NCBI RefSeq assembly: GCF_900637185.1
Contig: NZ_LR134352.1
Location: 6,066,001 to 6,130,000 of the forward strand
Direction: 5' to 3'
Origin: Nocardia asteroides
GTDB taxonomy: Bacteria > Actinomycetota > Actinomycetes > Mycobacteriales > Mycobacteriaceae
DNA: 64,000 nucleotides
Shown here: positions 20,188 to 28,732 of the stretch, piece after piece
Layout of the letters: each line of letters starts with the position of its first letter
Position numbering within the stretch: position 1 is the stretch's first letter
The notes under the pieces: generated by a model
Databases searched by the model: none
Seen by the model: only the letters and a program-made list of their open reading frames with translations
What the model was told of the DNA's origin: nothing
Translations under genes and position numbers: made by a program

Positions 20188-20208
20188 GTGACCGTCCACA
20201 CGCTCGCC

Positions 20209-20240
20209 TTGACCTTCACATCCATGTGAATCCCTAACCT
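20209..20240 (+). promoter_or_regulatory. MerR-type promoter and operator of the hydrolase gene
   Basis: TTGACC (20209-20214) and TAACCT (20235-20240) are separated by 20 bases, the stretched spacing typical of MerR-controlled promoters. The spacer contains the perfect palindrome TTCACAT-CC-ATGTGAA (20215-20230). The -10 ends 7 bases before ATG 20248, so the hydrolase mRNA is probably leaderless. Confidence 0.75.
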
Positions 20241-20247
20241 CCGACGC

Positions 20248-21009
20248 ATGACAACGATTCCCCTGCAGACCACCGTGCACGGCTCCGGCCCCGGTATCGT
20301 CCTCGCGCACGGCGCCGGCGGTGCGATCGAGAGCAACTTCAGCGTGGTGCTGGCCGACCTGGCCGCCGCCCACACCGTGGTCGCCTCCGACTACCCCGCC
20401 GACGACACCGTGCTCGATCTCGACGCCCTCGCCGACGCGCTGGTCGCGGCCGCGGTCGACGCGGGCGTGCCGACCTTCACGGTCGTCGGTTTCTCGCTCG
20501 GCACGGTCGTCGCCGTGCGCGCCGCCGCCCGGCATCCGGAACGGGTCACCGGTCTGGTGCTCACCGCCGGGCTGGCCGCGCCCGACAACCGCGCCCGGCT
20601 GGCGGTGCGGGCCTGGCAGGATCTGCTGGCGCGCGGAGCGTACGAGAGCTTCGCGCGGCTGGTCCTGCTGACCGGTTTCTCGACCGAGTTCGTCAACGCG
20701 CTGCCCGCGTCGGCGATCGACGAGCTGGTCGCGCAGACCGCCGCCGCGATCCCGGGCGGCACGCGGCAGCAGGCGGCACTGATCGAGACGGTCGACACCA
20801 CCGCCGACCTGGCCGGCATCGCGGTACCGACGCTGATCGTGAACACGACCGCGGATCTGCTCGTCGATCCCGCCAACTCGCGCGCGCTGGCCGCCGCGAT
20901 CCCCGGCGCCGAGTACACCGAGATCGACGCGGGCCACGTGGTCATGGCCGAGCGGCCCGACGCGTGGCGAAAGGTGCTGCTGGACTTCCTGTCCCGGCGC
21001 GGGCTCTAA
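20248..21009 (+). CDS. Alpha/beta hydrolase
   Basis: The 253-residue cytoplasmic hydrolase has the oxyanion-loop motif IVLAHGAGGAIESNF, a nucleophile elbow GFSLG, an acid near LIVNTTADLLVD and the final histidine in DAGHVVMAERPD. The fold covers esterases, haloperoxidase-like and C-C hydrolases; the substrate cannot be read from sequence. Divergent MerR control with a long-spacer promoter suggests induction by a small molecule, perhaps its own substrate. The gene ends 4 bases into the convergent glycosyltransferase gene. Confidence 0.85.
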   Translation: MTTIPLQTTVHGSGPGIVLAHGAGGAIESNFSVVLADLAAAHTVVASDYPADDTVLDLDALADALVAAAVDAGVPTFTVVGFSLGTVVAVRAAARHPERVTGLVLTAGLAAPDNRARLAVRAWQDLLARGAYESFARLVLLTGFSTEFVNALPASAIDELVAQTAAAIPGGTRQQAALIETVDTTADLAGIAVPTLIVNTTADLLVDPANSRALAAAIPGAEYTEIDAGHVVMAERPDAWRKVLLDFLSRRGL

Positions 21010-22463
21010 CCGAGAGTCCGCAGCCGCGGCCACACCTGCGACCACGGCCGCACCGGGTCCCGGCAGACGAACAGCGGCGCGCCCTGCTCGTCGTTGTCGA
21101 TGCCGAGTCCGTTGTCGAGCATGCCCGCCGGCTCGACCACCGCACACAGGTCGGCGAGTCGCTCGCGCTGGATGCCGACGGTGAGCACCGTGGTCGCGGA
21201 GTCGGGCGGCGGGCCCCACCAGCCGTACGCGTTGTGGCCCGAATACGGTGTCGGCAGCCCGTATTCGGCGCCATAGCGTTCGACGGCACCGGCTTCGCCG
21301 TAGTTCGCGGTGAGGATCGCCGCGTCGGGCGGCCGGGCTGCCGCGATCTGCGCGACCACCCGTGGCCAGCCGATCGTCTCGCCCGCGTCGTAGTTCACCG
21401 CGAGCACCGGCGAGTCCGGCACCGCGGCCACCGGCAGGACCGGCAGGAACAGCACGGCCGACAGCGCCGCGTTCACCGCGAGCACCGAACCCACCGCCGC
21501 CCAGCGCTTCCGGTGACTGTCGAGCGCCGCGGCGAGCCCGACCGAGCCGGCCGCGAGCAGCACCGGATACATCCCGCCGAGGTAGTACGCCTTCCCACCG
21601 GCCGCGAGGAACAGCCCGAACAGCAGGCCGTAGGCGAGCGGGAACGCCCGATATCGCGAGCGCCACAGCCGCCACAGCCCGTACCCCCACAGCGGCACCA
21701 GCAGCGGACCGAACAGCCCGAACTGCAGGAGCACGAACATGATCGGCGAATCCGAGGTGCCCGACGACCCGCCCGCGATCGCCCGGCTCAGCGTCCACTG
21801 CGGCCAGCCATTGCCCGCCTGCCACCACAGGTACGGCGCCGCGAGTACCGCCGCGATCCCGATCGCGGCCGCGAAATACCTGGTGGCGAACATTTTTCGC
21901 GCATCTGTCAGCAGGACGGCGGCCACCAGCGCGCCGATCGGGACGACGATCAGCACCTTGTTCTGCACCCCGAGCCCGGCCACCGCGCCCACCGCGAGCC
22001 ACCACCGCGGGTCGGCGCCGCCGAGCAACTTCAGCACCAGCAGGCAGATCAGCGACCAGGCGGCCAGGTCGAACACCGTGGTCCCGAACAGGTGCCCGGC
22101 GGCCTGCGTCAGCGACGCGCCCGCCACCGCGGCCGCCGCCAGCGCCCGCGCGCCACGGCCACCACCCAGCTGTTTCGCCATCAGTCCGGCACACACCACG
22201 ACGAAGGTCGCGGCGGCGACCGCGGGCAGCCGTAATACCCACAGCGCATCGGGGTCGATGGCCGACATCAGCCGGGCCAGCGCGGGCGTCAGCGGCGGCT
22301 GATCGGGATACCCCCAGTCCAGCCGCCGTCCGGCGGCCAGGAAGTACAACTCGTCACGGTGGTAGCCATAGCGCGTCGTGGTGATCGACAGAACCACGGC
22401 GAAAACCGACGCGATTGCGGTCACTCGTCCAGAATGACACGGAATCGCCGATTTCCCGGACAT
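21006..22463 (-). CDS. Glycosyltransferase family 39-like membrane protein (PMT/ArnT type)
   Basis: The 485-residue protein has about 11-12 hydrophobic helices. The first extracytoplasmic loop has the family pattern YGYHRDELYFLAAGRRLDWG, with an acidic pair near the expected catalytic aspartate, followed by YPDQPPLTPALARL. Such enzymes use polyprenyl-phosphate sugars to glycosylate proteins or lipids on the outer face of the plasma membrane. A soluble C-terminal part with NYGEAGAVERYG and HNAYGWWG follows. Close relatives are common in mycolata, but the acceptor is not known. Confidence 0.8.
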   Translation of the reverse strand: MSGKSAIPCHSGRVTAIASVFAVVLSITTTRYGYHRDELYFLAAGRRLDWGYPDQPPLTPALARLMSAIDPDALWVLRLPAVAAATFVVVCAGLMAKQLGGGRGARALAAAAVAGASLTQAAGHLFGTTVFDLAAWSLICLLVLKLLGGADPRWWLAVGAVAGLGVQNKVLIVVPIGALVAAVLLTDARKMFATRYFAAAIGIAAVLAAPYLWWQAGNGWPQWTLSRAIAGGSSGTSDSPIMFVLLQFGLFGPLLVPLWGYGLWRLWRSRYRAFPLAYGLLFGLFLAAGGKAYYLGGMYPVLLAAGSVGLAAALDSHRKRWAAVGSVLAVNAALSAVLFLPVLPVAAVPDSPVLAVNYDAGETIGWPRVVAQIAAARPPDAAILTANYGEAGAVERYGAEYGLPTPYSGHNAYGWWGPPPDSATTVLTVGIQRERLADLCAVVEPAGMLDNGLGIDNDEQGAPLFVCRDPVRPWSQVWPRLRTLG

Positions 22464-22473
22464 CGACGAGCTT

Positions 22474-22510
22474 CTTACTCCGGAGTAAGATAGTCTTACC
22501 GAGGAGTAAG
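22474..22510. promoter_or_regulatory. Twin palindromic operators upstream of fadE24
   Basis: CTTACTCC|GGAGTAAG (22474-22489) is a perfect 16-base palindrome. A second copy, CTTACCGA|GGAGTAAG (22495-22510), starts exactly 21 bases later, i.e. two helical turns. The arrangement is typical of TetR-family repressor sites; such regulators often control acyl-CoA dehydrogenase genes. Confidence 0.8.
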
Positions 22511-22554
22511 ATAGCTGGGGTCCCCAACGCCCCGACAGCCGAGGAAATCAGGTG

Positions 22555-23949
22555 ATGATGAGCACTCGAGACAGCGCGACGAAGCGACGTCCGAACGACA
22601 CGTCCGCAGTCGGCCTCAGCCAGCCCAAGCGGGACTGGATGGGCACGGCGATGCGCGCTTTGACGACCATTACCGGGTCGGAGCTCGCCGAGAAGTACAA
22701 CCTGCGCAAGCCCATCGAACGCGTCACCTACGAGGGCACCAAGACCGGGTTCCGCACCCTGGGCGCGGCCACCCGCACCTTCGCCAAGGTCACCGGCGGC
22801 GGCCAGCCCAAGCGCCTGCCCGACAACGAGTCCAAGACCAAGGACTACTTCGACCTCACCCCGTCCGACGAGCAGCAGATGATCGTCGAGACCGTGAAGG
22901 ACTTCGCCGGCGAGATCCTGCGCCCGGCCGCCTACGAGGCCGACAACGCGGCCAAGGCCCCGCGCGACCTGCTCGAGCGCGCCGCCGAACTCGGCATCAC
23001 CCTGATCAATGTCCCCGAGGAGCTCGAGGGCGCGGCGGGCGAACGTGGCGCCGTCACCAACTCGCTGGTGGCCGAGGCCCTCGCGCACGGCGACATGGGC
23101 CTGGCCCTGCCGATCCTGGCGCCCAGCGGCGTCGCGGTCGCGCTGTCGCAGTGGGGCACCGACGCGCAGCAGCAGACCTACCTGCCCGCCTTCACCGGCG
23201 AGAACGTGCCGCAGGCCTCGGTCGTCATCAGCGAGCCGCGCGCGCTGTTCGACCCGTTCGCCCTGCAGACCAAGGCCACCCGCTCCCCCAGCGGCTTCCG
23301 CCTCAACGGCGTGAAGAGCCTGGTCCCGGCCGCCGCCGACGCCGAGCTGTTCATCGTGGCCGCCGAGCTCGACGGCCGCCCCGCGCTGTTCATCGTCGAG
23401 TCCGACACCGCGGGCCTGTCCGTGGAGGCCGACCCGAGCATGGGTCTGCGCGCCGCGGGCCTGGGCCGGCTGATCCTGGACAACGTGGCCGTCGGCGCCG
23501 AGGCCGTGCTCGGCGACGGTGACGCCAAGACCCGCGCGCAGGAGTACACCGACGCGGTGCAGCTGGCCCGCCTCGGCTGGTCCTCGCTCGCCATCGGCAC
23601 CGGCCAGGCCGTGCTCGACTACGTGATCCCGTACGTGAACGAGCGCGAGGCGTTCGGCGAGCCGATCTCGCACCGGCAGGCGGTCGCGTTCATGGTCGCC
23701 AACATGGCGATTGAGCTCGACGGCCTGCGGCTGGTGACCCTGCGTGGCGCCTCCCGCGCGGAGCAGGGCCTGTCGTTCGGTCGCGAGGCGGCGCTGGCGC
23801 GCAAGCTGGCCACCGACAAGGGCATGCAGATCGGCCTGGACGGCGTGCAGCTGCTCGGCGGTCACGGCTTCACCAAGGAACACCCGGTCGAGCGGTGGTA
23901 CCGCGACCTGCGAGCCGTCGGCGTTGCCGAGGGCGTGGTGCTGGTCTAG
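22555..23949 (+). CDS. fadE24: Acyl-CoA dehydrogenase, FadE24-like
   Basis: The ~464-residue protein has the acyl-CoA dehydrogenase fold from residue ~95 on (LTPSDEQQMIVETVKDFAGE; MGLRAAGLGRLILDNVAVGAE; QLLGGHGFTKEHPVERWYRD), preceded by a ~90-residue extension (RDWMGTAMRALTTITGSELA). Length, extension and the partner gene match mycobacterial FadE24, whose gene also precedes fadE23. These flavoproteins introduce the alpha-beta double bond in beta-oxidation-like pathways; in Mycobacterium tuberculosis the pair is isoniazid-induced. The usual catalytic glutamate position is not certain here. A GAGGA site precedes 22552/22555. Confidence 0.8.
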   Translation: MMSTRDSATKRRPNDTSAVGLSQPKRDWMGTAMRALTTITGSELAEKYNLRKPIERVTYEGTKTGFRTLGAATRTFAKVTGGGQPKRLPDNESKTKDYFDLTPSDEQQMIVETVKDFAGEILRPAAYEADNAAKAPRDLLERAAELGITLINVPEELEGAAGERGAVTNSLVAEALAHGDMGLALPILAPSGVAVALSQWGTDAQQQTYLPAFTGENVPQASVVISEPRALFDPFALQTKATRSPSGFRLNGVKSLVPAAADAELFIVAAELDGRPALFIVESDTAGLSVEADPSMGLRAAGLGRLILDNVAVGAEAVLGDGDAKTRAQEYTDAVQLARLGWSSLAIGTGQAVLDYVIPYVNEREAFGEPISHRQAVAFMVANMAIELDGLRLVTLRGASRAEQGLSFGREAALARKLATDKGMQIGLDGVQLLGGHGFTKEHPVERWYRDLRAVGVAEGVVLV

Positions 23950-23980
23950 TCGGTCCGTCTTCGATACCCAGGAGAATTCC

Positions 23981-25198
23981 ATGATCAATCTCGAACTCCC
24001 CAAGAAGCTGAAGGCGAGCGCCAACCAGGCCCACCAGGTCGCCTCCCAGATCTTCCGTCCCATCTCGCGCAAGTACGACCTCGCCGAGCACGCGTACCCG
24101 GTCGAGCTCGACACCATGGCCGCCATGGTCGAAGGGCTGGCCGACTCCGGCACCCAGAAGATCGGTGGCGCCGCGGGCGGCCGCAACGACGAGGCGGGCG
24201 AGACCGACATCCTCGCCAACGCCAACGGCGGCAACATGTCCGCGCTGCTCAACGCGCTCGAGACCTCGTGGGGCGATGTCGGCCTGATGCTGACCATCCC
24301 CTACCAGGGCCTGGGCAACGCCGCGATCGCCGCGGTCGCCACCGACGAGCAGCTGGCCCGCTTCGGCAAGGTGTGGGCCTCGATGGCCATCACCGAGCCG
24401 TCCTTCGGGTCGGACTCGGCCGCGGTCACCACCACCGCCGTCCTCGACGGTGACGAGTGGGTCCTCAACGGCGAGAAGATCTTCGTCACCGCCGGTGAGC
24501 GCTCCACCCACATCGTGGTGTGGGCCTCGGTCGACAAGAGCCTGGGTCGCGCGGCGATCAAGTCCTTCGTCGTCCCGCGCGACGCTCCGGGCCTGTCGGT
24601 GGCGCGGCTCGAGCACAAGCTCGGCATCAAGGCCTCCGACACCGCCGTGCTGCTGCTGCAGGACTGCCGCATTCCCGCGGACAACATCCTGGGCTCGCCG
24701 GAAGTGAACGTGGAGAAGGGTTTCGCGGGGGTCATGCAGACCTTCGACAACACCCGCCCGCTGGTGGCCGCCATGGCCATCGGTGTCGCCCGCGCCGCGC
24801 TCGAGGAACTGCGCACCATCCTCACCGAGGCCGGTGTCGAGATCTCCTACGACACCCCCGCGATGAACCAGCACGCCGCCGCGGCCGAATTCCTGCGCAT
24901 GGAAGCCGATTACGAGTCGGCCTACCTGCTGGCCCTGCGCGCCGCCTGGATGGCCGACAACAAGAAGCCGAACTCGCTCGAGGCTTCCATGTCCAAGGCC
25001 AAGGCGGGCCGCACCGGCACCGACGTCACCCTCAAGGCCGTCGAACTCGCCGGCACCGTGGGTTACTCGCAGCGCCTGCTCCTGGAGAAGTGGGGCCGCG
25101 ACTCGAAGATCCTCGACATCTTCGAAGGCACCCAGCAGATCCAGCAGCTGATCGTGGCTCGCCGGGTCCTCGGCAAGACCAGCGCCGAGCTCAAGTGA
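23981..25198 (+). CDS. fadE23: Acyl-CoA dehydrogenase, FadE23-like
   Basis: The protein has 405 residues with an acyl-CoA dehydrogenase fold: ITEPSFGSDSAAVTTTAVLD (flavin/substrate loop), GEKIFVTAGERSTHIVVWA, KLGIKASDTAVLLLQDCRIP and the C-terminal IFEGTQQIQQLIVARRVLG, whose EGT is typical of the catalytic region. It lies 31 bases after fadE24 behind CCCAGGAGA. FadE proteins of actinobacteria often work as alpha2beta2 heterotetramers encoded by adjacent genes, which is likely here. Expression should be governed by the twin palindromes upstream of fadE24; a strong terminator follows. Confidence 0.85.
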   Translation: MINLELPKKLKASANQAHQVASQIFRPISRKYDLAEHAYPVELDTMAAMVEGLADSGTQKIGGAAGGRNDEAGETDILANANGGNMSALLNALETSWGDVGLMLTIPYQGLGNAAIAAVATDEQLARFGKVWASMAITEPSFGSDSAAVTTTAVLDGDEWVLNGEKIFVTAGERSTHIVVWASVDKSLGRAAIKSFVVPRDAPGLSVARLEHKLGIKASDTAVLLLQDCRIPADNILGSPEVNVEKGFAGVMQTFDNTRPLVAAMAIGVARAALEELRTILTEAGVEISYDTPAMNQHAAAAEFLRMEADYESAYLLALRAAWMADNKKPNSLEASMSKAKAGRTGTDVTLKAVELAGTVGYSQRLLLEKWGRDSKILDIFEGTQQIQQLIVARRVLGKTSAELK

Positions 25199-25212
25199 GC
25201 TGCTAGACAACA

Positions 25213-25258
25213 GAAATCCGGTGCGAGTCGACTTGCCGACTCGCACCGGATTTTTCTT
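25213..25258 (+). terminator. Rho-independent terminator after fadE23
   Basis: A perfect stem of about 17 bp (AAATCCGGTGCGAGTCG with its complement, 6-base loop ACTTGC) is followed by TTTTTCTTT. This is a textbook intrinsic terminator. Confidence 0.95.
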
Positions 25259-25401
25259 TATGGTGGCTGGTCGTGTCGATCCGGTGCCGGTCGGCGGATC
25301 CAGTAATGACGCCGATACCTTCGACGCCGAATACCGAGTATTGACCGGATCTTCCGGGTTTGTCAGCATGGCTGTCGTGATGATTCTTCGACGAAAGGCC
25401 G

Positions 25402-25830
25402 ATGGCGCGTAAGGCGCCGGGCCGCGTTCGTGCCGACAGGCCTCGCTCCGCGCGGGGCGAGTCCGGCACGAACCGACGTGTGGTTTCAGGGGTTTCCGCG
25501 CGGGCACAGCGCGAGATAGCCGATTTCGAGGATGCCCGATGGTGGCCGGGGGCGGTCGGCGAGGCGATGGCGGGCTGGGTGGCCGTCGCGCACGGACCGC
25601 GCCGACGGCTGCGCGAGGCGCGCTGGGACGGTGGCTGTGGAGAGCCGGGATGCTGTCCCTCCGTGAACAATTCGCGTGATGTGCTCGAGCAGGCGCTTCG
25701 GGTGCTGTCACGCGGTGCCGCGCGGGAGTTGCGGGCACTGATCCGCCCGCTCGACGAGCGATTCCTCGCCCGCACGCACCCCGATCCGCACGCCGCGGCC
25801 GACGAACCGTGGTGGCGGCGGCGCTGCTGA
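25402..25830 (+). CDS. Hypothetical protein, 142 residues
   Basis: The frame starts at ATG 25402 behind GAAAGG. The N-terminal half is basic and probably disordered; the C-terminal half is helical (SRDVLEQALRVLSRGAAREL, RALIRPLDERFLARTHPDP) and resembles a family of short actinobacterial proteins of unknown function that end in a Trp-rich tail. Four cysteines are present (GGCGEPGCC and the C-terminus). It is convergent with the next gene, only 3 bases apart. The ~140 bases before it (25259-25401) hold no clear gene. Confidence 0.55.
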   Translation: MARKAPGRVRADRPRSARGESGTNRRVVSGVSARAQREIADFEDARWWPGAVGEAMAGWVAVAHGPRRRLREARWDGGCGEPGCCPSVNNSRDVLEQALRVLSRGAARELRALIRPLDERFLARTHPDPHAAADEPWWRRRC

Positions 25831-25833
25831 GGC

Positions 25834-26412
25834 CTACGGGGCCGGGCGGCCGGTGGCTACCAGGAGGAGATCCAGGGCGGGAGCCTCGATTTCGGTGGGG
25901 CCGGGGCCCTGGGTCCAGGTGGTGTCGGTGGCGGTGAGGCGGGTGCGGCGCAGGCGGGTGCGGGCGCCGTAGAAGCGGCTGGCCATAACGTGATCCAGGC
26001 AGGCCAGGACGGTGTCGGTGGGGGCGGTGCAGGTGCGGCCCAGCGGGCGGGCGATGTCCTGGCCGTGGACGATGAGGTCCACCAGCGGGTCGATGGGGGC
26101 GGCGCCGGGAGCACGGCGGGTGGAGTCGGCGGCGGCGCGCAGCTGGGTGATCAGGTCGGCCGGGGTGTGGCGGGCGGCGTAGTCGGTGGCCAGGCGGGCC
26201 GTCATCCGGTTCCAGTCGCCCCTGGCGCGGATCAGGCCGACGACGGTGTCGCGGACCGTGTCGGTGGAGGTGACGTGGGCGAGGACGTCGTGCACGGTCC
26301 AGCCGGCGCACGCGGACGGCCGCGCCCACTCGTCCGGGCCGAGGGTGTCGAGGAAATCGGCGAGGTCGAGCCGTTCGGCGCGCAGCCACGCCTGGATCCG
26401 GTCGCGGTCCAT
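25834..26412 (-). CDS. Maleylpyruvate isomerase-family (DinB-like) mycothiol-dependent enzyme
   Basis: The 192-residue protein has the helical DinB-like pattern of the TIGR03083 family: LRAERLDLADFLDTLGPDEW, ACAGWTVHDVLAHVTSTD with a metal-ligand His, and IDPLVDLIVHGQDIARPLG with the second His. In characterised members a divalent metal and mycothiol are used for thiol transfer or isomerisation; mycothiol is the low-molecular-weight thiol of actinobacteria. The start at ATG 26412 is set by an AGGAGTGACC site. The substrate is unknown. Confidence 0.8.
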   Translation of the reverse strand: MDRDRIQAWLRAERLDLADFLDTLGPDEWARPSACAGWTVHDVLAHVTSTDTVRDTVVGLIRARGDWNRMTARLATDYAARHTPADLITQLRAAADSTRRAPGAAPIDPLVDLIVHGQDIARPLGRTCTAPTDTVLACLDHVMASRFYGARTRLRRTRLTATDTTWTQGPGPTEIEAPALDLLLVATGRPAP

Positions 26413-26473
26413 GGTCACTCCTGGGGTCGGTGATCTACCCACAGTGACGACCCGGCCGCGCCGGATTCATCGG

Positions 26474-27436
26474 TCACAGCGCGGTGGTGTCGTCCAGATG
26501 CAGCCTGCGATCGAGCCGGTGCGGGTTCACGTCGAGAAGTTTGCGATCCCATTTCCCCAGGTCGGCGGCCGCGGCGTAGGTGGTGTCGAGGAAGTGCAGC
26601 AGGGTCGCGTCGGGGTCCTCGCTCTGGCGGACCACCTCGTACGGGAGGACGAATTCGCCCAGCGTGGAATCCCAGGCGGCGCCTTCGGGACCGGCGGGCT
26701 CGCCGGAGTAACCGTCGGGGGCGGGATAGGAGTAGGCGTAGAACGTGCCCTCGGCGCCACCCGCCCAGAAACCGGCGCTGGCGCATTCCCGCGAGTACGC
26801 CTCTTCCATGACCCAGTCCGCGCAGTTCGGCGCGCCGCCCGGATGCAGCGGCGCGCTGCGGCCGGAGAAGCGGGTGCAGGCCAGGTCGAGCGATCCCCAG
26901 AAGACGTGCACCGGACTCGACTTCCCGGCGAACCCGGCCCGCCAGAGCCCGAAGACGCGCTGGATCTGGACCAGCTGCTGCCAGAACGTATGCACCGCGT
27001 CGCCGTCGTAGGAGCGGTGCGTGGTGTCCTCGGCGAACGGGATCGCCGGGTCCACCTCGTTGGGTGAGGCCTCGATGTCGACCACGATGTCCAGGCGCCC
27101 CAGCACATGGCCGAGTTCGGCGTAGAAGTCGGCGACGGTGCGTGGCCGCAGCGCGACGGTGGCGTGCCGGCCGTCGCTGGTCCGCAGCACCAGTTCGTGG
27201 TCGGTGAAGTCGAATTCGATGTCGAGCAACCGCCCGTCGACGGGAATCGCGCCGGTGGCCAGGCCGCGCGCGTTCACCGCGAAGGTGACGTTCCACCAGT
27301 GGTTGACCAGCGGTGTGCCCGCCATCTTCAGCTTGCCGATGATCTGGGTCCACATGTGCAGCGTGTCGCGGGTATCGATCCAGGAGTCCACGCGCAGCGC
27401 GGGCCAGACGGCCTTCGCCGGAGTCAGGTGGGGCAT
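26474..27436 (-). CDS. DUF5996 family protein
   Basis: The 320-residue cytoplasmic protein matches the DUF5996 pattern: SWIDTRDTLHMWTQIIGKLK, NHWWNVTFAVNARGLAT, VHVFWGSLDLACTRFSGR and a tail with LPYEVVRQSEDPDATLLHFL. The family is widespread but uncharacterised. It lies upstream of and in the same direction as the DinB-like gene, 61 bases apart, so the two may be co-transcribed. No membrane segment or known catalytic motif is visible. Confidence 0.75.
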   Translation of the reverse strand: MPHLTPAKAVWPALRVDSWIDTRDTLHMWTQIIGKLKMAGTPLVNHWWNVTFAVNARGLATGAIPVDGRLLDIEFDFTDHELVLRTSDGRHATVALRPRTVADFYAELGHVLGRLDIVVDIEASPNEVDPAIPFAEDTTHRSYDGDAVHTFWQQLVQIQRVFGLWRAGFAGKSSPVHVFWGSLDLACTRFSGRSAPLHPGGAPNCADWVMEEAYSRECASAGFWAGGAEGTFYAYSYPAPDGYSGEPAGPEGAAWDSTLGEFVLPYEVVRQSEDPDATLLHFLDTTYAAAADLGKWDRKLLDVNPHRLDRRLHLDDTTAL

Positions 27437-27596
27437 CGCGATCCTCGCTCTCTCGGCGCGTGACCGACGTGGGCCCGCCCGTTCACTGGCAGCCAGGAGC
27501 TGGCTGACTGGTCAACCGTCCGACACGTTCTGCGATGCCTCATCGTACGTCGACCCAGGTAGGGCGCGCAGCAACCGCATGTCAGCGCCCGTACAG

Positions 27597-27624
27597 TTGC
27601 CTGAGACTCCGAGTCCCATATAAA
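27597..27624 (+). promoter_or_regulatory. Promoter with embedded palindrome upstream of the diiron oxygenase
   Basis: TTGCCT (27597-27602) and TATAAA (27619-27624) form a -35/-10 pair with 16-base spacing. The palindrome GACTC-C-GAGTC (27605-27615) lies between them and would let a repressor block RNA polymerase. Confidence 0.6.
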
Positions 27625-27659
27625 GTGAGATGCGCGCCACCCCGAAGGAGACGTCGCCG

Positions 27660-28646
27660 ATGCTGTCAACCACGCTCAAGAACACCGCAACCGATCCCGA
27701 GTACCACGAGATCCTGCGCAACCTGTCCGAAGGCTCGGTGAACCGGCACTTCGATCCCTATGTCGACATCGACTGGGACGCACCGGAATTCGCCGTGCAC
27801 GCCGATGACCCGCGCTGGATCATGCCGGAGGAGGACCCGCTGGGCCGCCACCCCTGGTACAAGGCGCAGCCGGTCGAGCGCCAGATCGCCATGGGCATGT
27901 GGCGTCAGGCGGGGATCGCCAAGGTCGGCCTGGATTTCGAGCAGCTGCTGATCCGCGGGCTGATGCAGTACCTGGTCTCGGTCCCCAATGGTGATCCGGA
28001 GTTCCGGTACGTCACCCACGAGGCGGCCGAAGAGTGCAACCACACGATGATGTTCCAGGAGATGATCAACCGCATCGGCTACCGCGATGTGGTCGGCATG
28101 GGCAGCATCGACCGCAAGCTGACGATGGCGATCTGGCCCGCGGTGAAGTACTTCCCGGAGCTGTTCTTCACGATGATCCTCGGCGGCGAGGAGCCGATCG
28201 ATCACCTGCAGAAGTCGCTGCTGCGCGCCGGAGTCGACCTGCATCCGATGGTGCAGCGGGTGATGCAGATCCATGTGGCCGAGGAAGCCAGGCACATCTC
28301 GTTCGCGCACGAGTACCTGCGCCGCAATGTGCCCGGGATGAACCCGATCACCAAGGGTGTGCTGTCGGTGGCCTTCCCCATCGCCATGCGGGTGATGCTC
28401 GACATGATCATGACGCCGCCCAAGGAATTCGTGGAGAAGTTCGACATCCCCGCCGAGGTGATGCGCGAGGCGTACTGGGGCGGCGAGGAGTCGCAGACCA
28501 CCATGCGCAACATCTTCGGCGACGTGCGCGCCCTGGCCACCAACAGCGGCATGATGAACCCGGTCGCCAAGCTCACCTGGCGGCTGCTCGGCATCGACGG
28601 CCCGGTCACCCGGTACCGCAGCGAGCCCGCGCGCAAGGTCGCCTGA
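27660..28646 (+). CDS. AurF-like diiron oxygenase
   Basis: The protein has 328 residues and resembles the AurF family of non-haem diiron N-oxygenases. Clustered carboxylate/His ligands occur in THEAAEECNHTMMFQEMI and in HVAEEARHISFAHEYLRR, with further helices LDFEQLLIRGLMQYL and LGGEEPIDHLQKSLL. AurF relatives oxidise aryl amines to nitro groups, and mycolata carry several uncharacterised paralogues. ATG 27660 is preferred because of the GAAGGAG site at about 27643. It is expressed alone and followed by a terminator. The substrate is unknown. Confidence 0.8.
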   Translation: MLSTTLKNTATDPEYHEILRNLSEGSVNRHFDPYVDIDWDAPEFAVHADDPRWIMPEEDPLGRHPWYKAQPVERQIAMGMWRQAGIAKVGLDFEQLLIRGLMQYLVSVPNGDPEFRYVTHEAAEECNHTMMFQEMINRIGYRDVVGMGSIDRKLTMAIWPAVKYFPELFFTMILGGEEPIDHLQKSLLRAGVDLHPMVQRVMQIHVAEEARHISFAHEYLRRNVPGMNPITKGVLSVAFPIAMRVMLDMIMTPPKEFVEKFDIPAEVMREAYWGGEESQTTMRNIFGDVRALATNSGMMNPVAKLTWRLLGIDGPVTRYRSEPARKVA

Positions 28647-28659
28647 GACCACCGCCGAC

Positions 28660-28687
28660 GCCCGCCGGACCCCGGGTTCCGGCGGGC
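28660..28687 (+). terminator. Hairpin terminator after the diiron oxygenase
   Basis: GCCCGCCGGA pairs perfectly with TCCGGCGGGC around an 8-base loop just after the stop codon. It is GC-rich with no strong T-run. Confidence 0.6.
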
Positions 28688-28705
28688 GCCCGCTTTCCGG
28701 GCCGG

Positions 28706-28727
28706 ACTGTACACACCGATGTACAGT
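28706..28727. promoter_or_regulatory. Operator in front of the antitoxin-like gene
   Basis: ACTGTACA-CACCGA-TGTACAGT is a perfect 8-bp inverted repeat. Its right arm contains a -10-like TACAGT ending 5 bases before ATG 28733, so binding would block transcription. The likely binder is the antitoxin-like product itself (autorepression). Confidence 0.75.
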
Positions 28728-28732
28728 GGACT

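Noticed and set aside
21739..22302. Plus-strand frames inside the GT39-like gene
   Set aside because: Pure shadows with Ala/Arg/Pro-rich translation; the minus-strand frame has clear membrane helices and family motifs.
25221..25412. 63-codon frame after fadE23
   Set aside because: It begins inside the terminator stem and has no ribosome site or family resemblance.
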